From assembly GCF_023330665.1 (NCBI RefSeq), contig NZ_CP097127.1, positions 2,046,001 to 2,110,000 of the forward strand: a stretch of 64,000 bases of DNA, written 5' to 3'. Below are positions 23,828 through 31,967 of this stretch, one piece after another. The stretch's first letter is position 1, and the number at the start of each line of letters is the position of its first letter. The DNA is from Conexibacter sp. S30A1 (GTDB taxonomy: Bacteria > Actinomycetota > Thermoleophilia > Solirubrobacterales > Solirubrobacteraceae). Made by a program: the position numbers and the translations under genes. The notes beneath the pieces are model-generated. The model did no database searches and was not told where the DNA came from. It saw only the letters and a list, made by a program, of their open reading frames with translations.

Positions 23828-24145
23828 TCAGACCAGAGCGTCCGGCAGCTCGGCCAGCACCCCGAGCAGCTCACCGACGCGGCAGACCAACAGGCGCTCC
23901 TCGTCGACCTCGACCCAGGCGCCAGCGCTGGCCGGAAAGACGACGTGGTCGCCGCGGCTGACGGGCATCTTGACGCCGACGTGATCCCACCAGTCAAGCC
24001 CTGGCCCGACCGCCAGCACGATCCCGTGCTGGGGCGGCGGCTCGTCGTTACCGGGCGGCACCAGCAGGCCGGAGCGGCGGACACGATCGGGGTCAAGCTC
24101 CTTGATCACAACCCGGTCAAACAGAGGGCGCAGTTCGTGGCGCAT
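23828..24145 (-). CDS. groES: Co-chaperonin GroES (Cpn10)
   Basis: 105 aa Cpn10, which caps GroEL heptamers. The fold begins with LRPLFDRVVIKEL and contains the mobile-loop region RRSGLLVPPGNDEPPPQHG followed by VLAVGPG, all in family order. The mobile-loop sequence is unusual (PPGNDEPPP in place of the common LP-x-A-x-EK type). No groEL lies next to it; it stands alone between a non-coding gap and a divergent reductase gene 28 bp away. It may serve a groEL elsewhere or be a second, specialised copy. Confidence 0.85.
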   Translation of the reverse strand: MRHELRPLFDRVVIKELDPDRVRRSGLLVPPGNDEPPPQHGIVLAVGPGLDWWDHVGVKMPVSRGDHVVFPASAGAWVEVDEERLLVCRVGELLGVLAELPDALV

Positions 24146-24173
24146 GGGGATGCGATCCTAACGAGGATCTGCT

Positions 24174-24770
24174 GTGATGCAGTCGATGAGTGCTCCGAGC
24201 CTGCACGCGGACATCGAAGGCTTCCTAGCGCCCCTGCGCGACGCCAACGCGCTGACGGCGGCCGTGATGGTCACCTCGGTAGACGGTCGCGCGACGATCG
24301 CGGGGCGTGTGGGCGAGCTGACGGGCGACGCCGATCAGCAGGTGCTGCTCGGCGCGCGCGAGGCCGCGGCGGCGGTGATCGTCGGTGCGAGCACGATCGC
24401 GGCCGAGGGCTACGACCGGCTGCTGGACGACCAGGCGCGCGCCCGCCGGCAGGCGCGCGGCATGACGCCCGAGCCGGAGCTCGTAAGCGTCAGCCGCTCG
24501 GGCCCGCCGCCGCCCGAGCTGATGGCGGACCTGCGCAGGCGCCACCCGGACGCCCTGCTTATCTGCGAGGGCGGGCCGCGCCTGCTGGGCCTGATGGTCA
24601 GCGAGCACCTGATCGACCAGCTCGTCCTGGGTATCTCGCCGCTGCTCGTGGGCGACGACTCGCAGAAGCGCCTGCTCGAGATCGCGCAGCCGCTCGGCAT
24701 CGAGCTCGAGCTGCTTGGCCTGGCACTAAGTGGCGATCACCTCTTCCTGCGCTACGGGATCCTGCGCTGA
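24174..24770 (+). CDS. RibD C-terminal-domain (pyrimidine reductase-like) protein
   Basis: 198 aa, a DHFR-like fold of the RibD_C family, which reduces the ribosyl side chain of aminopyrimidines with NADPH in riboflavin synthesis. Family motifs include VTSVDGRATIAG near the N-terminus, a VGASTIAAEGYD segment and ICEGGPRLLG for nucleotide binding. There is no deaminase domain and no other riboflavin gene nearby, so the substrate may differ. Its stop overlaps the next start by one base (TGATG), so it is translationally coupled to the DHPS-like protein. The ATG at 24174, 24177 or 24186 could serve as start. Confidence 0.82.
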   Translation: MMQSMSAPSLHADIEGFLAPLRDANALTAAVMVTSVDGRATIAGRVGELTGDADQQVLLGAREAAAAVIVGASTIAAEGYDRLLDDQARARRQARGMTPEPELVSVSRSGPPPPELMADLRRRHPDALLICEGGPRLLGLMVSEHLIDQLVLGISPLLVGDDSQKRLLEIAQPLGIELELLGLALSGDHLFLRYGILR

Positions 24771-25660
24771 TGCGACTGCGCCTTGGAGGACACACGCTCG
24801 AGCTGGTCCCCGGTGAGCCGCTCGTGATGGGCATCCTCAACCTCGGCCGCGACTCCGTCGCGGACTCGCGCACGTTCGCGGGTGTCGATGAGCAGGTGCG
24901 CCGCGGTCAGGAGCTCGCCGCAGCCGGAGCCACGCTGATCGACGTCGGCGTGCTCTCCGGCCGCACCGACACCGAGCCGGTGAGCGTCGATGAGGAGATC
25001 GACGTGCTCTGCCCGGTCGTCGCAGCGCTCGCCCAGGCTGGGCTGATCGTGTCGGTCGACACCTGGCGGGCGCCGACCATCGCCGCCGCCGTGGCCGCCG
25101 GCGCGGCGCTCGTCAACGACACGAGCGGTCTGCTCGACGCGACGGTCGCCGACATCGCCGCGCAGAGCGGAGCCGGGCTGGTGCTGATGCACACCCGGGC
25201 CAAGCCCAAGCAGGAGTACTTCCCCGTCTACGCCGACCCCGTCCGCGACGTCGTCGAGTTCCTGCGCGAGCGGATGGAGATCGCCACCGCGCACGGGGTG
25301 ACGGCGGAGCAGATCCTGCTCGATCCGGGGCTCGACTACGCCAAGGCGCCGCTCGAGAGCATCGAGGTGCTGCGCAACCTCGATGCTCTGGCGGCGCTGG
25401 GCCGGCCGCTCTTGCTGGCGGTCTCGCGCAAGTACTTCATCGGCATGCTGACCGACGCGGGGCCGGAGGAGCGCCTTGCGGGCACGCTGGCGGCGGTCGA
25501 GTTCGGGGTCAACGCGGGCGCCCAGGTCGTGCGCGTACACGACGTAGCCGAGGTGACCCAGTACCTGCGCACCCGTGCGGCACTGCGCGGCGACGGCGAG
25601 CTGGTGATGCGCGGTCGCCGCGACGACGAGCGCCTGAAGTGGATCGCACCAAAGCATTAG
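24770..25660 (+). CDS. Divergent dihydropteroate synthase-like protein
   Basis: 296 aa TIM barrel of the pterin-binding/FolP family. Retained: Asn in MGILN, SVDTWRAPTIAAA, LVNDTSG, LLDPGLDYAK, AVSRKYFIG and VRVHDVAEV, which supply pterin and phosphate binding residues. Altered: loop 1, usually NVTPDSFSDGG, reads NLGRDSVADSR; loop 2, usually GGESTRPG, reads GVLSGRTDTEP. These two loops build the p-aminobenzoate site, so it may be a sulfonamide-insensitive DHPS or act on another nucleophile. It is coupled to the upstream RibD_C gene by a one-base overlap. Start ATG at 24770. Confidence 0.8.
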   Translation: MRLRLGGHTLELVPGEPLVMGILNLGRDSVADSRTFAGVDEQVRRGQELAAAGATLIDVGVLSGRTDTEPVSVDEEIDVLCPVVAALAQAGLIVSVDTWRAPTIAAAVAAGAALVNDTSGLLDATVADIAAQSGAGLVLMHTRAKPKQEYFPVYADPVRDVVEFLRERMEIATAHGVTAEQILLDPGLDYAKAPLESIEVLRNLDALAALGRPLLLAVSRKYFIGMLTDAGPEERLAGTLAAVEFGVNAGAQVVRVHDVAEVTQYLRTRAALRGDGELVMRGRRDDERLKWIAPKH

Positions 25661-25739
25661 CGCGGGTGAGCGCCCTGGCGCAGCGGCCGAGCACGGCGCG
25701 GTGAGGTGAGCCCCCGAAGCAGCGGCGAGGGGGCGAAAG

Positions 25740-25757
25740 ACTGAGCTGGCACTCAGT
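25740..25757. promoter_or_regulatory. Palindromic operator candidate upstream of the MMPL gene
   Basis: The palindrome ACTGAG-CTGGCA-CTCAGT lies 56 bp before the MMPL start, followed by TAATTTGCTACAGT, in which TACAGT could be a -10 box. Symmetry and length fit a TetR-type repressor site, common before RND/MMPL exporters. No repressor gene lies next to it, so the regulator is unknown. Confidence 0.55.
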
Positions 25758-25812
25758 AATTTGCTACAGTGCGGCGCGCCCCCTCAACCTCTCTCCTGCG
25801 AGGCGCCCTTCC

Positions 25813-28119
25813 ATGATCTCCTTCACGCGTTGGTGCATACGACATCGCCGCCTGGTGGTGGCCGCGTGGGTGGCGATCGTGATCGTCACAAACCTGGTCT
25901 CCTCGGCAGTCGGGCCGCAGTACGCGACCAACTTCACGCTGCCCGGAACGCAGTCACAACACGTGACCGACCTGCTGACCAGCCAGTTCAAGGCCCAGAG
26001 CGGCGACGTGGACACGATCGTCTTCCGCTACGCGCGCGGCAGCTACAACTCGCCGGCCGTCAAGCCTGCGATCGAGGCGCTGCTCGCCAAGGTTGCCCAC
26101 GACCCGCATGTCGTCAGCGTGCTCAGTCCGTACTCGCCCAGGGCGCGTGCGGTGGAGGTGTCAAAGAACGGGCACATCGCGTTTGCGACGGTCGACTACG
26201 CCAAGCGGGCTAACCTGCTGCCCGACAAGACCGGCAAGCCGGTGCTCGCGCAGGTCAAGGCCGTGCACGTCCCTGGCCTCCAGGTGGCCGCCGGCGGCCA
26301 GGTGATGGAGCAGGCCGAGGGCTTCAACATCGGGCCCGCGACGATCGTCGGCGTGCTCGCCGCGATGGTGATCCTGCTGATCACGTTCGGCTCGCTGGTC
26401 GGGGCCGGGCTGCCGCTTTTGACCGCCGGCCTCGGCCTGATCAGCGGCACGGCGCTGATCGGCGTGGCGACGCACTTCGTGAGCATGTCGAACGTCTCAC
26501 CCGAGCTGGCGCTGATGATCGGGCTCGGCGTGGGGGTCGACTACGCGCTCTTCATCGTCACACGGTTCCGTGAGAGCTACGCGCGGGTGGGCGAGGTCGA
26601 AGCGGCCGTGGTCGAGGCGATGGACACCTCCGGGCGCGCGATCCTGCTCGCCGGCTCGACCGTGATCATCGCACTGCTGGGCATGTTCGCGACCGGCGTG
26701 CAGTTCATGTACGGGCTTTCGATCGCGTCGATCATGGCCGTGCTGCTGGTGTTGCTCGCGTCGCTGACGGTCGTGCCGGCGCTGCTCTCGCGCTTCGGCG
26801 CGCGGCTCGTGCGCAGGCGCGGCCAGCAGGCGACGGCGGGCGCCGCGGTTGCCGGTGCGGATGCCGGCGCGATGGCGCTGGCGGGCGCTGGCCCAGCTCC
26901 CGGCACCGTTGAGAACGAGTCGCGCTGGCGGCGCTGGAGTCTGCTGGTGCAGTCGCGCCCCAAGACGCTGGCGCTGGCGTCCCTGGCGGTCATGCTCGCC
27001 TGCCTGATCCCCTTCTTCTCACTGCGGCTTGACACCTCCGACGCCGGCAACGATCCCTCCGGCAGCAGCACGCGCCTGGCCTTCAACCTGCTGTCCGAGG
27101 GCTTCGGAGCCGGGTTCAACGGGCCGCTGCTGGTGGCCGTGCAGTTGCCCCACGGTGCTTCGGCCAGCGCCACTGCCGCTGTCGGCCAGGTCCGCGCGGC
27201 GCTCGCCAGGACTCCGGACGTGGTGGCTGTGACGCCACCACGCTTATCGCCCTCCGGAACGGTCGCGGTGATGGAGGCCTACCCGCACTCCTCGCCCCAG
27301 GCGGCTGCCACGGTCACGCTCGTCAACCGGCTGCGCGACGAGGTCTTCCCGCCGCTTGCGCGACGGCTGGGCGTGCAGGCGGCAGTCGGCGGGTTCACCG
27401 CGGGCTCGATCGACTTCTCACACGTGCTCTCGGTCAAGCTGCCGCTGTTCATCGGGCTGGTCGTCGTGGTCTCGGCGCTGCTGCTGCTGGTGATCTTCCG
27501 CTCGCTGGTGATACCGCTGCAGGCGGCGGTGATGAACCTGCTCAGCATCGGCGGCGCCCTGGGGGCGACCGTGGCCGTATTCCAATGGGGTTGGCTCGGT
27601 GGACTGCTCGGCGTCTCGCCGGGTCCGATCGAGCCGTGGATACCGGTCCTGATGTTCGCGGTCGTCTTCGGCTTATCGATGGACTACGAGGTCTTCCTGA
27701 TCTCCCGCGTGCGCGAGGAGTGGGTGCACCGCGGCGACGCAACAGCAGCGGTTGCCGACGGCATCGCGTTCACCGGACGCGTGATCACAGCCGCCGCCGC
27801 GATCATGGTCTGCGTCTTCCTGTCGTTCATGCTCGGCGACGAGCGCACGATCAAGGAGTTCGGCTTCGGTCTGGCGATCGCGGTCTTCCTCGACGCGCTG
27901 GTGGTGCGCTGCGTGATGTTGCCGGCTGTCCTGCAGATCCTCGGCCGGGTGACCTGGAAGCTGCCGGCGTGGCTGGACGCGCGCCTGCCCGAGTTCAATA
28001 TCGAGGGCTCTTCGCCAGCCCTGACGCCGATCGCACAGGACCCAGGCCCCGCCCGCGAGAGCAACGGGGACTCGGAACTGCACGCGAGTCGAGATCCTGA
28101 GCCGGTCCAAAGGTCCTAG
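25813..28119 (+). CDS. MMPL/RND-family transporter
   Basis: 768 aa with the duplicated MMPL architecture: a helix, an extracellular domain (about 40-185), five or six helices, then a second half beginning near residue 375 (RPKTLALASLAVMLAC) with another extracellular domain and helices. Proton-relay Asp residues are seen in GLGVGVDYALFIVTRFRE and FGLSMDYEVFLISRVRE. Members export lipids, siderophores or drugs, driven by proton flow. The start ATG at 25813 gives MISFTRWCIRHRRLVVAAW, typical of the family. A palindromic operator lies upstream and a hairpin follows the stop. Confidence 0.92.
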   Translation: MISFTRWCIRHRRLVVAAWVAIVIVTNLVSSAVGPQYATNFTLPGTQSQHVTDLLTSQFKAQSGDVDTIVFRYARGSYNSPAVKPAIEALLAKVAHDPHVVSVLSPYSPRARAVEVSKNGHIAFATVDYAKRANLLPDKTGKPVLAQVKAVHVPGLQVAAGGQVMEQAEGFNIGPATIVGVLAAMVILLITFGSLVGAGLPLLTAGLGLISGTALIGVATHFVSMSNVSPELALMIGLGVGVDYALFIVTRFRESYARVGEVEAAVVEAMDTSGRAILLAGSTVIIALLGMFATGVQFMYGLSIASIMAVLLVLLASLTVVPALLSRFGARLVRRRGQQATAGAAVAGADAGAMALAGAGPAPGTVENESRWRRWSLLVQSRPKTLALASLAVMLACLIPFFSLRLDTSDAGNDPSGSSTRLAFNLLSEGFGAGFNGPLLVAVQLPHGASASATAAVGQVRAALARTPDVVAVTPPRLSPSGTVAVMEAYPHSSPQAAATVTLVNRLRDEVFPPLARRLGVQAAVGGFTAGSIDFSHVLSVKLPLFIGLVVVVSALLLLVIFRSLVIPLQAAVMNLLSIGGALGATVAVFQWGWLGGLLGVSPGPIEPWIPVLMFAVVFGLSMDYEVFLISRVREEWVHRGDATAAVADGIAFTGRVITAAAAIMVCVFLSFMLGDERTIKEFGFGLAIAVFLDALVVRCVMLPAVLQILGRVTWKLPAWLDARLPEFNIEGSSPALTPIAQDPGPARESNGDSELHASRDPEPVQRS

Positions 28120-28127
28120 CCGCCGGC

Positions 28128-28164
28128 GCGGCCGCGCTCGCGCACTTCTCGCGTGCGCGGCCGC
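28128..28164 (+). terminator. Hairpin after the MMPL gene
   Basis: GCGGCCGCGC (28128-28137) pairs with its complement at 28155-28164, and an inner CGCG/CGCG stem closes a CACTTCT loop. It begins 8 bp after the MMPL stop and ends 29 bp before the next start, so termination or attenuation is likely. Confidence 0.6.
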
Positions 28165-28192
28165 ACCGCACGCGCCGTAGCCTTACGTGCGG

Positions 28193-29356
28193 ATGTCAGA
28201 CGAGGACGCGCAGGCGGCAGGCAGCTCGGCGCTTTCCTGGCTGCTCGGCGGCACCGGACTGGTCGCGTTGGCAGTGGCCGTCGCGCTGCACCCGGACGGT
28301 GCGCGGGCTGCCGCCGGCCAGGACTGGCCGCCGTTTGTGCTGGTCGCCGGGCTGCTGCTGATCGGGCTGGTCAGCCAAGAGGACGGGCTCTTTGCCGCGG
28401 GCGGCCAGCTGCTCGCGCGGCGGGCCGGCGGCGGCCTGGCGCTCTACGCGGGTGCGGTCGTAATGATCGCGGTGGTCACGGCGCTGCTCAACCTCGACAC
28501 GTCGGTCGCGTTCCTGACCCCGGTGCTCGTCTATGCGGCGCGCAGCCGCGGCGAGGGCGAGGCGCCGCTGCTCTACGCGAGCATCCTGCTGGCCAACGCG
28601 GGCTCGCTGGTGCTCCCGGGCTCGAATCTGACCAACCTGATCGTGCTCGGGCACGTGCACATGAGCGGCGGCGCGTTCTTCCGGCGCATGGCACCCGCAG
28701 ACGTTGTCGCAGTGGTTGTGACGGCGCTTGTCATCGCGGCGCGCCACCATGCGCAGCTGCGCGCCCGGGCGGCGGCGCCGAGCTCGCCGGGGATGCAGGC
28801 GCGCTGGGGCGTCGGTCTGGTGGCGGTGCTCGCCGCGACCGTGCTGGTGGTGGCGCTGCGCAACGCCGCCCTGCCGGTCGCGGCCGTGGGTGTGCTCGCG
28901 GTGGCGGCGCGGCTGGGCGCCTCGCGAGCAGCGCGCGCCCGCGCCCTGGAGGTTCTGGGGGCGCCGGTGCTGGTCGGGCTGTTCGGGATCGCGGTCGCGC
29001 TTGGGACGCTGGGACGCGCCTGGGCAGGGCCTGCGCTTTTGCTCTCGCACCTCGGAACCTGGGCCACCGCCGCGCTGGCGGCCGGGGCGACCGTGCTGGT
29101 CAACAACCTGCCGGCCGCCTCGCTGCTCTCGGCGCGCGCGCTGCCCCACCCCTTCGCGCTGCTGGTGGGCCTCAACATCGGGCCGAACCTGTTTGTCAGC
29201 GGCTCGCTGGCGTGGGTGCTGTGGTGGCGCTCGGCGCGCACGGCCCAGGCGCGACCGTCGCTGCGAGCCGGCGCCGGGCTCGGGCTGCTCTCGGCGCCGC
29301 TCGCGCTGGCGGCGGCGATGGCCGTGCTCACACTGAGCGGGGGTGCGGGCCATTGA
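28193..29356 (+). CDS. ArsB/NhaD-type (ion transporter superfamily) membrane protein
   Basis: 387 aa, about ten hydrophobic helices. Two hallmarks of the ArsB/NhaD/CitM/DASS group are present: LLNLDTSVAFLTPVLV in the first half and ANAGSLVLPGSNLTNLIVLG. The second half is more degenerate (VLVNNLPAASLLSARAL, then VGLNIGPNLFVSGSLAWVLWW, which matches the family GxNIGPNLT motif). The ion cannot be named; arsenite, Na+ or a carboxylate are all possible, and no arsR or arsC lies nearby. ATG at 28193 preferred; a GTG two codons earlier is also possible. Confidence 0.78.
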   Translation: MSDEDAQAAGSSALSWLLGGTGLVALAVAVALHPDGARAAAGQDWPPFVLVAGLLLIGLVSQEDGLFAAGGQLLARRAGGGLALYAGAVVMIAVVTALLNLDTSVAFLTPVLVYAARSRGEGEAPLLYASILLANAGSLVLPGSNLTNLIVLGHVHMSGGAFFRRMAPADVVAVVVTALVIAARHHAQLRARAAAPSSPGMQARWGVGLVAVLAATVLVVALRNAALPVAAVGVLAVAARLGASRAARARALEVLGAPVLVGLFGIAVALGTLGRAWAGPALLLSHLGTWATAALAAGATVLVNNLPAASLLSARALPHPFALLVGLNIGPNLFVSGSLAWVLWWRSARTAQARPSLRAGAGLGLLSAPLALAAAMAVLTLSGGAGH

Positions 29357-29481
29357 CCGCCGCCGCCAAGCGGATCCTGGGACGCCGGGAGCCCTCCGGC
29401 GGCCCGCTTCGCCGGCCGACAGATCGCCGAGTCGCTCGCTGCGCGGCCGGCGGTCGTAGGACTGACACCAGGTCCGCCGGC

Positions 29482-29916
29482 CTACCAGCGATAAAGCAGA
29501 GCGGGCACACGCTCCTCGTTGTCGCTGCTCGACGTACCCTCCCACCTGAATCCGTGCGCCTCGTAGAACCGGCGGGCACCCAGGTTGCTTTCAAACGTCC
29601 ACAGCTCCAGGCTGGCTCGACTGCCCTGGACCACCGCCAGCAGCCGCGAGCCATGCCCTCGTCGCTGGCTGGCCGGAGCGACATAGAGCTGTTCGATCCG
29701 ATGCGCCTTCAGCGCGAGCATCCCGACGGCGACGTCACACTCCGTCGCCACCCAGACCTCACAGGAGGGCATCAGCAGCTCCCGGATCCAGACCCGGACG
29801 TCGTCGTCGCTGTGCGCCGATGGCGGCATGCCGGGCGCGGCGTGGCGAGATGCGAGCCACAGATCGGCGATCACCCCCGCCTCCTGCGCCCGCGCGCGGC
29901 GGCCAACGCAACACAC
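29482..29916 (-). CDS. GNAT-family N-acetyltransferase
   Basis: About 144 aa from a GTG at 29916 (VCCVGRRARAQEAGVIADLW); a GTG at 29874 would cut the first beta strand. The acetyl-CoA-binding motif A is clear: IEQLYVAPASQRRGHGSRLLAVV, followed by NLGARRFYEAHGFRWEG (motif B). The substrate is unknown. The start is uncertain because the frame remains open far upstream, across the divergent hydrolase gene, without a convincing SD. The 5' ends of this gene and the hydrolase at 29944 lie less than 30 bp apart, so their promoters must overlap. Confidence 0.75.
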   Translation of the reverse strand: MCCVGRRARAQEAGVIADLWLASRHAAPGMPPSAHSDDDVRVWIRELLMPSCEVWVATECDVAVGMLALKAHRIEQLYVAPASQRRGHGSRLLAVVQGSRASLELWTFESNLGARRFYEAHGFRWEGTSSSDNEERVPALLYRW

Positions 29917-29943
29917 GCGTGACCGCGTCGAGGAGGAGGGTCG

Positions 29944-30756
29944 ATGTTTGCCAGCTCGGGCGCCGCGCAGCTCGCATACGACGTCAGTGGCGAGACCGGC
30001 GGGTAGGATGTGCTGTTGATCCACGCGGGCGTCAGCGACAGGCGCAGCTGGGATACGGTGGTGGGCGCGCTCACACCGCGTCACCGCTGTGTCGCTTTTG
30101 ATCAGCGGCGTTTCGGGGAGACGCTTCACGAGCCCGGGGATGGTTGGTCGCCCGTGGCGGACGCGCTGGCGGTGATGGACGCAGCGGAGATGGCTCGTGC
30201 CGTTGTGATCGCCTGCTCGATGGGCGGCAGCCGCGCGCTGGACCTCGTGCTCGCTGCCCCTGACCGCGTCGCGGGGCTCGTGCTGATCGGCACCGGAGTT
30301 CGCGGTGCTCCACCCTTTGACCTGGACCCTGACGGAGCCCTCGTGCAAATCGTCGCCCAGCTCGAGGCCGCCGAGGAGCGCGGCGACGTGGACGAGGTTC
30401 TGCGCCTGGAGACGCGCATCTGGCTTGACGGTCCCACCGCTCCAGAGGGACGGGTCGGTGGCGCGGCTCGAGCCAGCTTCGAGGCAGCCAACAGACATGC
30501 CACGGAGGCTCCCGGCCCGGGCGCCGAAGCAGAGTTTCCCGATGCCTGGCCACGGCTGGGCAAGATCGCCGTCCCGACTTTGGTGATGACCGGCCGGCTC
30601 GACGTCGAGGACCTCCGCGCGATGAACCCGCTGCTTGCCGAGCGGATCCCCAGCGCCCGCTTCCACTGGCTTCACGGCGTCGCCCACGTGCCCCAGGTGG
30701 AGGCCGACGCGGCTACGCTCGCGGCGATCGCGGAGTTCGTCGACTCGATCACCTAG
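29944..30756 (+). pseudogene. Alpha/beta hydrolase interrupted by an in-frame amber codon
   Basis: A good SD (AGGAGGAGG at 29931-29939) precedes ATG 29944, giving MFASSGAAQLAYDVSGETGG and then TAG at 30004-30006. The same frame continues at once with DVLLIHAGVSDRRSWDTV and runs 249 codons as a normal alpha/beta hydrolase: nucleophile Ser in ACSMGGSRAL, Asp in MTGRLDVED and His in HGVAHVPQVE. The N-terminal 20 residues clearly belong to the same fold, so codon 21 is a nonsense change (or a sequencing error). Reinitiation at GTG 30010 would lose the first beta strand. No other lesion was seen. Confidence 0.8.
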
Positions 30757-30795
30757 GCCAGGCTGGAGCCATACACATGGCTCTCAGCAGATGCT

Positions 30796-31341
30796 TCAGG
30801 CCGGCCGCGCGTCGCCGCTCACGACGAGGTCCGCGGCGCGGTCCGGCCGCTGCGCGGCGATGTACTCATCCTCAGCACGCATCCACTCCTGCCAGAGCGC
30901 GAGCGCCTGCTGTCCATCTCGCTGCAGGCCGCGCCGCAGGCGTTCGGCGCGGCTGGTCCGTACCCACACGCGGGCCGAGAGGTAAGTGGCGAGCGCGCTC
31001 TGGGATGAGCCGACACCTTCGATGATGAGGAACTCCTGCGGGTCCATCTCATGCCATTCCGCCAGCCTCCTCGACTCCCAGTCGTAGCGCTGGTAACGCG
31101 CCGGAACCCCGCTGGCGAGCGGCGCCAACACCTGGCCGAGCAGGCGCTGATACCAGTCAAGCGGGTTATCCCACGCGGCGAAGTCGTCGGTGTGCAGGAT
31201 GGCTACCTCGCCGAGCGTGCGCGCCACTGCGATCGCGATGGTGCTCTTCCCTGCGCCGCCGGGCCCGTCGATCGCGAGCACCCGGCAGCGCATGCCCGGT
31301 GGTGGCGGGGCGCCGCGAATGAGCGCGACCACCCGCTGCAC
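30796..31341 (-). CDS. Uridine kinase-like P-loop kinase (possibly the 3' half of a fusion)
   Basis: 181 aa from a GTG at 31341. Walker A is DGPGGAGKST, followed by the lid/base region HTDDFAAWDNPLDWYQRLL and FLIIEGVGSS, as in small uridine kinase-like proteins of actinobacteria. The preceding frame is open without a stop back through the C-terminus of an acetyltransferase (see 31342-31883), so before a frameshift the two were probably one protein or overlapping genes. A paralogue lies at 56372-56923. The phosphate acceptor is unknown. Confidence 0.75.
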   Translation of the reverse strand: MQRVVALIRGAPPPPGMRCRVLAIDGPGGAGKSTIAIAVARTLGEVAILHTDDFAAWDNPLDWYQRLLGQVLAPLASGVPARYQRYDWESRRLAEWHEMDPQEFLIIEGVGSSQSALATYLSARVWVRTSRAERLRRGLQRDGQQALALWQEWMRAEDEYIAAQRPDRAADLVVSGDARPA

Positions 31342-31883
31342 CGTAGCCTGGGCAACGGTCCTCGCCCTTGCCTGGTCGCGAACGTAGACGTAATGGCGCC
31401 CCTCCTGCCCCGGGATCGTGACCCCTCGCCCTCGCGCCTGAAGCCCAGCTTCTGAAGACAGCGCCAGGAGCGCTCGTTCGCCTCCGAGACATCGACGCGC
31501 ACGCCGGCCACATCACCCCGGCCGGAGCAGAAGCGGTCCAGAAAGGCTTCGATCAGGACCGGGCCGAGACCGCGCCCAATCAGCTCAGGCTCACCGATCA
31601 GGTAGTCGATCCCGACCTCGCCGATGCGGCCGCCCACAGCGGCCGCGTTGTCTGGAAAGTCGCTCCAGCGGTAGATCTGGATCAGGCCGATCGGCCGACC
31701 CGCGAGCGAGGCGACAAAGCGCCGGACGGCATCACGCTCGCCGAGCGGGTCCTCCTCGGCGCCGGCCGGCGGCCCAAACCAGGGTGCCACATGGTCCGCT
31801 GCGAGCCAGCGCGCGAGCGTGCCGAGGTGCTCGTGGCGCAGCGGCTCGAAGGAGAAGGAGTCGTGGCGTAGGTTCTCGGTCAC
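31342..31883 (-). pseudogene. AAC(6')-like GNAT acetyltransferase with a -1 frameshift
   Basis: From a GTG at 31883 (VTENLRHDSFSFEPLRHEHL) a 153-residue GNAT domain resembling AAC(6')-Ib is read: GEVGIDYLIG, IGRGLGPVLIEAF and SWRCLQKLGFRREGE. At the CCCC run at 31422-31425 (GGGG in the coding sense) the frame is lost. In the -1 frame the expected ending follows, VTIPGQEGRHYVYVRDQARARTV, and runs without a stop into the P-loop kinase. Loss of one base is the simplest cause; a programmed frameshift is possible but has no other support. A GNAT-kinase fusion is the inferred ancestral form. Confidence 0.75.
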
Positions 31884-31967
31884 AGCGTCGCGAAGCCTAG
31901 GGCCGCGCGCGCGACCGGTGACCGGGCGTCCGTTGGCGACCGAGCACGTTGGCACCGTTTGCGTGCG

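Noticed and set aside
28153..29922. Long plus-strand frame overlapping the ArsB-like gene in another frame
   Set aside because: Ala/Gly/Arg-rich shadow without hydrophobic or domain pattern; the overlapping frame encodes a clear membrane protein.
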